The notes under the pieces are model-generated. The model had not been told where the DNA came from and did not search any database. It saw nothing but the letters and a program-made list of their open reading frames with translations. 10,552 nt of DNA from Thermoplasmata archaeon (GTDB lineage Archaea; Thermoplasmatota; Thermoplasmata; Thermoplasmatales; Thermoplasmataceae). The stretch's first letter is position 1. Every line of letters starts with the position of its first letter. This document shows, in pieces, positions 7,338 through 10,552 of this stretch. The translations under genes were made by a program, and so were the position numbers. The stretch is taken from assembly GCA_021827885.1 (NCBI GenBank), contig JAKAUD010000015.1:1-10552 (forward strand). The letters run 5' to 3'.

Positions 7338-8000
7338 ATGTACTATTATTCATATGGCATGGGTAAGCTTGGAATATATACTAAAAACCCAAGATTTTAC
7401 TATGGCGTGATCCGCGCACTCAAAGATTTTGGAATTAATTTTATCTCAATTGAAAACATTTTCGAGGATTTGAAAAATGTTGACGTAGTGCTGAGTTCAA
7501 CTGGTGATAGCAGAATATCTGAGAAACAGATTTTCCAGGAGGATCCAGTTAGAGCTGTTCGCAGAAGTTTTTCATTCTTCATGGGCAAAGATAAATTTCA
7601 TACCATTTATATAGGGATAGATCCTGGGCCCAAACCCGGAATTGCAGTCACATCAAATAATGTTGTACTTGAAGCCTTTGAACTATTTGATGTTGGACAA
7701 ATAAGAAACACTGTCGAAACATTAATTGTAGACTATGGTGCAGAATACTGTTCCATCAGAGTAGGGAACGGAGATAAACCTAACAGGCAGTATATATTGA
7801 GGCAGATTTTACCACTTGGCCTGAATGTTGAAATAATCAATGAAACCGGTACAAGTTATCCACATAAAACGCATGATAATGCACTATCAGCAGCTAGAAT
7901 TGCAAATATTGAGATATTTCAAAAAAATGGTCCTTCTATGACTGCAAAGAAAAGAAGAGAACTCATAGAAGAGGAGTTCCGTACTTTAAATAATATTTGA
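7338..8000 (+). CDS. Predicted RNase H-fold (RuvC/YqgF-like) protein
   Basis: A 220-residue protein. The C-terminal two thirds begin with IYIGIDPGPKPGIAV (90-104), the first beta-hairpin of RuvC/YqgF-type RNase H-like folds, with D95 as the candidate first acidic residue. Later candidates are E169 in NET/GTS and D180 in HDNALSAARIA, which resembles the last acidic helix of RuvC proteins (D-ALxxA). The acidic residue often expected at the second strand appears as R141 in IRVGNG, so catalysis is uncertain. The N-terminal about 85 residues (GIYTKNPRFYYGVIRAL, then IENIFEDL and VDVVLSS) look like a small alpha/beta domain not recognised here. It starts 5 nt after the RecJ-like gene, so it is in the S15 operon; a role in nucleic acid processing is inferred. 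An alternative ATG lies at 7359 (residue 8). No clear Shine-Dalgarno site precedes either start. Confidence 0.6.
   Translation: MYYYSYGMGKLGIYTKNPRFYYGVIRALKDFGINFISIENIFEDLKNVDVVLSSTGDSRISEKQIFQEDPVRAVRRSFSFFMGKDKFHTIYIGIDPGPKPGIAVTSNNVVLEAFELFDVGQIRNTVETLIVDYGAEYCSIRVGNGDKPNRQYILRQILPLGLNVEIINETGTSYPHKTHDNALSAARIANIEIFQKNGPSMTAKKRRELIEEEFRTLNNI
7921..7927 (-). terminator. T7 run downstream of the minus-strand surface genes
   Basis: Seven A on the plus strand form a T7 run on the minus strand, about 75-80 nt past the stop at 8001. It lies inside the RuvC-like coding region because the convergent genes leave no spacer. A pyrimidine-rich minus-strand tract at about 7945-7970 precedes it. Terminator role is inferred. 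Confidence 0.3.
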
Positions 8001-8804
8001 TTAAGATTTCTTTTGGTTTTTCTTCCTGTTGTATCTCCATTTTGGTTGACCAGTTGCTGTTTTTCTCTTTCCCGAGGCAAGCACCAAAAATGCCATAAAT
8101 ATAACAACCGCGCCTGAAATATAATATATCCAGTCATAGTTCGGAGGTGTTCCATAATAAAAGGTACTCACGTATGATGATTTAACACCTGTGAACAAGG
8201 AGCCGTTCACGATCTTGACCTGAAGTGTGTTAACCCCATTATTCAGAAGGCTGGATGCTTCAATCACCGTAACGTCCTTGCTTTGACCGGGACCTAATGA
8301 TATTACCTTTGTTGAAATAAGTGCTCCATTAAGAATGAATTGTACTGAAATGTTACTGTATGTTGTAGATTCAGTGTTAGAGATGTATGCGTTGAGTGTA
8401 ATTGGTTCATAAACAGGAATTGCTATATTTATGATTTTACTGACTACGACGGAGCCATAAGTTGCAGTGGCATAGATTGTGATATATATGGATTGATTTG
8501 CAGCATCCGGTGCAGTGATATTGAACTCAAAGAATCCACTTTTCGAAAGTTCTTGTGTATTCCCCCCGCTGGAGAGACCTATCGCATACTCTGCTGCAAT
8601 ATAGACAGTTGCTGTATAGTTTGAAAATCCCTTTGATTCGTTAAAGAATAACTGAAATCTTTCAGTTTTATATACACTTGATGGGTGAGATACAGTGACA
8701 TTGAATGAGCCGTTAGTAGCATGTGAAGGCTCTGCAAGTGCCAGCGGTAATGACAAAACCATTAAGGATATGCAAAAGGTTGCAAGTAAAAATTTGTGGT
8801 TCAT
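8001..8804 (-). CDS. Secreted, C-terminally membrane-anchored sequon-rich protein
   Basis: A 267-residue type I membrane protein. A Sec signal peptide covers about 1-24 (hydrophobic core 5-20, ending ALA). An extracellular beta-rich region covers about 25-220, with eight N-x-S/T sequons (N31, N35, N55, N62, N95, N103, N151, N200). One membrane helix follows at about 226-244, then a strongly basic cytosolic tail of about 22 residues ending KKNQKKS. The segment at about 136-200 resembles a CARDB-type Ig fold: an N-x-ES turn, then a strand pair, GPGQSKDVTV, and GVNTLQVKIVNG. The specific function is unknown; a surface or adhesion role, or work with the neighbouring larger protein, is likely. Its ATG overlaps the upstream TGA by 4 nt (ATGA) and is preceded by a good Shine-Dalgarno site. 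Its stop directly abuts the stop of the convergent RuvC-like gene. Confidence 0.75.
   Translation of the reverse strand: MNHKFLLATFCISLMVLSLPLALAEPSHATNGSFNVTVSHPSSVYKTERFQLFFNESKGFSNYTATVYIAAEYAIGLSSGGNTQELSKSGFFEFNITAPDAANQSIYITIYATATYGSVVVSKIINIAIPVYEPITLNAYISNTESTTYSNISVQFILNGALISTKVISLGPGQSKDVTVIEASSLLNNGVNTLQVKIVNGSLFTGVKSSYVSTFYYGTPPNYDWIYYISGAVVIFMAFLVLASGKRKTATGQPKWRYNRKKNQKKS
8007..8026 (+). terminator. T-rich terminator of the S15 operon inside the opposing gene
   Basis: TTTCTTTTGGTTTTTCTTCC begins 7 nt after the TGA of the RuvC-like gene and contains runs of three, four and five T. On the opposite strand these bases encode the lysine-rich tail of the surface protein, so one tract serves as a basic C-terminus and as a probable poly-U terminator. 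Confidence 0.45.
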
Positions 8805-10552
8805 CTGTTTTTCCTCCCTCTGAATGCAACTCCTGCAAGTCCACCAATCACCGCTATTACGATAACCAATATTCCAATTTCAATTGTCGATACAGGATTG
8901 CCGGTGTAATTTGCAATAATGTTTCCGCCTTTTGCAGTATTGTATAATGCTCCAAGATTTGGGAATGACACATACAGGTTTTCCGAATGGACTGTTGAAC
9001 TATTAAGTTGATATATACTGTACTGTACAGTGAAATTGAATGCACTGTTATAATAATTGGATTCGGGTACCAATATGATAAGGAGATTCTTTGACTGTCC
9101 AAAGGATAGATTTGTTGAGTTCACAATCTTCCCATTAATACTGAACATCACCTGCCAGTTATATTTAGAATAGATATTCTTTGAAAGATTCAATGTCTCA
9201 TTTGTGTTTCCTGTGTTTTTCAGAATAGCACTGTAGGTGATGTTTCCACCATCAAAGGCTGCAAAGTCAGTGGAAATGTTTAATGATGCGGAATAATTTA
9301 CACTCATGTTAGCCTTTACATTATCCGTTAGCGATCCACCATTGTAACTGACTAATATAGGTATCTCATTTACACCAGAGGCTACAGTATTGACATTTTT
9401 AATGTTTGCTTTTACATATGCAGTTCTGTTAATTCCGAGGTCTTTTAGTGTGCTAGTGTTAAAGGTGATATTCCAATTGCTGCTTCCAGACGATAATGTG
9501 ATGTTAGCCTCTGTTGTGAGTAGATTTGTTACGTTTAGATCATAAGAGAATTTCGAGAATTCTGATACATTTTGCGCAACATAATTCTGCTTGATTGAAA
9601 CGTTTCCATTAATTACCTTTTGCAGCACCAGATTAACTGTTTGTGTTTTGTTCGTGTATATTGTAGTTGATGACTGGTACTCGTTGGAAAATGTGTAATT
9701 GTTCACTGTAACAGTGTTTGAAATGTATGAAGTGAATGTTATGTTTTTCGCAGGAAGGAGAGTTCCACTACCAGAAGTGGCCGATATTCCAAGGTCTGCA
9801 ACTGTTAAGTTTACATTTTCAGCTTTAGGTGCTTGCCCTAAATAAGTATAAACATATATGTAATTGGCAGGTGTTAAGGATATATTATTGGTAGAAGTAC
9901 CCTGAAAGATGCCTATATTGACATGGCCAAGATATGCTACCATTGCTGATTTGCTGTATGCATACAAGGTATAAGTTCCATTAACGAGACTGAAATTGTA
10001 ATGGCCAGACCCTGTAGTATAAGTCCATCCTTCAAGCAAATTATTTTTGTAGAAAGAGACATTGACTGCAGCCATAGAAACACCTGAGTAAAGTGAAAGA
10101 CCGTTTACCTGTGTAAAGAAAGGGGCCACACTCAAAGTAATGTTGCTTTGTATGTTAGATTTCAAAAACACGTTCATATTATGGTAAATTCTGAATTCAC
10201 CAGTCGAATTCACTAAATTGTCATAATAATGTACAGAGTAAGACCCTTGCGGAAGAATGCTTGACATTGATGTGAGATTTATCAGCCCAGATGATGAATT
10301 TATCAATAAATTACCTGTACTTATTCCCAAATTATTGGTGAGATTGAGCCAATATGAGTTGTATAATACGGCATTCACTGTTGTGTTACTGTTTATCCTA
10401 TAAGTTATTATTCCAGATTGCATCGAATTTCCAAGTTCATATACCGTATAAGTTCCTGGCGCAATAGTTCCATTTACTTCATTTATCAACGTACCATTAT
10501 TGAAAATCTTGAAAGATTGCACACCGTTTACGATGAAACCAACATGACTAGT
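8801..10552 (-). CDS. Large N-glycosylation-rich surface protein, N-terminus beyond window (partial)
   Basis: The reading frame is open to the last base of the window: 583 codons are visible and the N-terminus, presumably with a signal peptide, is missing. A GTG at 10522 is in frame but is not a credible start, because coding-like residues (GFIVNG) continue upstream and no signal peptide follows it. Visible residues about 10-230 hold three transthyretin-like or carboxypeptidase-regulatory-like repeats around PGTYTVY, QGSYSVHYY and NGTYTLYAY. Two probable NEW3-like Ig domains follow at about 328-420 and 422-530. One membrane helix lies at about 555-577, then a short basic tail (RGRKNR). By hand count there are about 34 N-x-S/T sequons, roughly one per 17 residues. 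It is probably a heavily glycosylated surface protein; its partner is the overlapping downstream gene. No enzyme motif was seen. Confidence 0.75.
   Translation of the reverse strand, partial: TSHVGFIVNGVQSFKIFNNGTLINEVNGTIAPGTYTVYELGNSMQSGIITYRINSNTTVNAVLYNSYWLNLTNNLGISTGNLLINSSSGLINLTSMSSILPQGSYSVHYYDNLVNSTGEFRIYHNMNVFLKSNIQSNITLSVAPFFTQVNGLSLYSGVSMAAVNVSFYKNNLLEGWTYTTGSGHYNFSLVNGTYTLYAYSKSAMVAYLGHVNIGIFQGTSTNNISLTPANYIYVYTYLGQAPKAENVNLTVADLGISATSGSGTLLPAKNITFTSYISNTVTVNNYTFSNEYQSSTTIYTNKTQTVNLVLQKVINGNVSIKQNYVAQNVSEFSKFSYDLNVTNLLTTEANITLSSGSSNWNITFNTSTLKDLGINRTAYVKANIKNVNTVASGVNEIPILVSYNGGSLTDNVKANMSVNYSASLNISTDFAAFDGGNITYSAILKNTGNTNETLNLSKNIYSKYNWQVMFSINGKIVNSTNLSFGQSKNLLIILVPESNYYNSAFNFTVQYSIYQLNSSTVHSENLYVSFPNLGALYNTAKGGNIIANYTGNPVSTIEIGILVIVIAVIGGLAGVAFRGRKNR
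8813..8818 (-). promoter_or_regulatory. Strong Shine-Dalgarno site for the small surface protein
   Basis: On the minus strand this reads GGGAGG, eight nucleotides before the ATG at 8804 and inside the end of the upstream gene. It confirms the ATG and shows that this second cistron uses Shine-Dalgarno initiation together with the ATGA overlap. Confidence 0.7.

Noticed and set aside
1..10552. CRISPR array, insertion sequence, integrase, toxin-antitoxin or phage genes
   Set aside because: No regularly spaced direct repeats, terminal inverted repeats, transposase motifs or small paired toxin/antitoxin frames were seen on either strand.

Overview
This window most likely comes from an AT-rich archaeon. 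The evidence is an archaeal-type 30S ribosomal protein S15, an MBF1-type zinc-ribbon/HTH regulator, an archaeal RecJ/GAN-like DHH exonuclease, TATA-box promoters about 26-27 bp from start codons (leaderless or near-leaderless mRNAs), and T-run terminators. Gene content, base composition and a secreted N-glycosylation-rich protein pair fit Thermoplasmata (Thermoplasmatales-like) best. That placement is inference; no 16S or other diagnostic RNA is present.

Layout. (1) 58-4860, minus strand: a 1220-residue TPR-like helical-repeat protein, an M50 (site-2-protease type) membrane metalloprotease overlapping it by 13 nt, and MBF1. A T7A7 boundary element follows MBF1 at 62-75. The first two look like one operon; MBF1 may be read through or have its own weak promoter. 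(2) 4861-4965: a compact divergent promoter region with one TATA box per direction. (3) 4966-5451, plus strand: a gamma-class carbonic anhydrase-like hexapeptide-repeat protein. (4) 5496-8000, plus strand: an S15 - RecJ-like DHH exonuclease - RNase H-fold (RuvC/YqgF-like) operon, joined by a GTGA overlap and then a 5-nt gap. (5) 8001-10552, minus strand, convergent with no spacer: two secreted, C-terminally membrane-anchored, sequon-rich proteins joined by an ATGA overlap. The first gene of this pair runs off the right edge of the window and is incomplete.

How they may work together. The S15-RecJ-RuvC-like cluster joins translation with DNA processing; S15 next to an archaeal RecJ is a known archaeal gene association, while the third gene is the less familiar part. 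The TPR/M50 pair suggests a large scaffold acting with an intramembrane protease, but the substrate cannot be read from sequence. The glycoprotein pair is probably a cell-surface complex. No CRISPR array, IS element, integrase, tRNA or rRNA was seen. The window reads as chromosomal core plus lineage-specific surface genes, not a mobile or defence island. The best candidates for something undescribed are the TPR/M50 operon, the RuvC-like protein with its unassigned N-terminal domain, and the glycoprotein pair.
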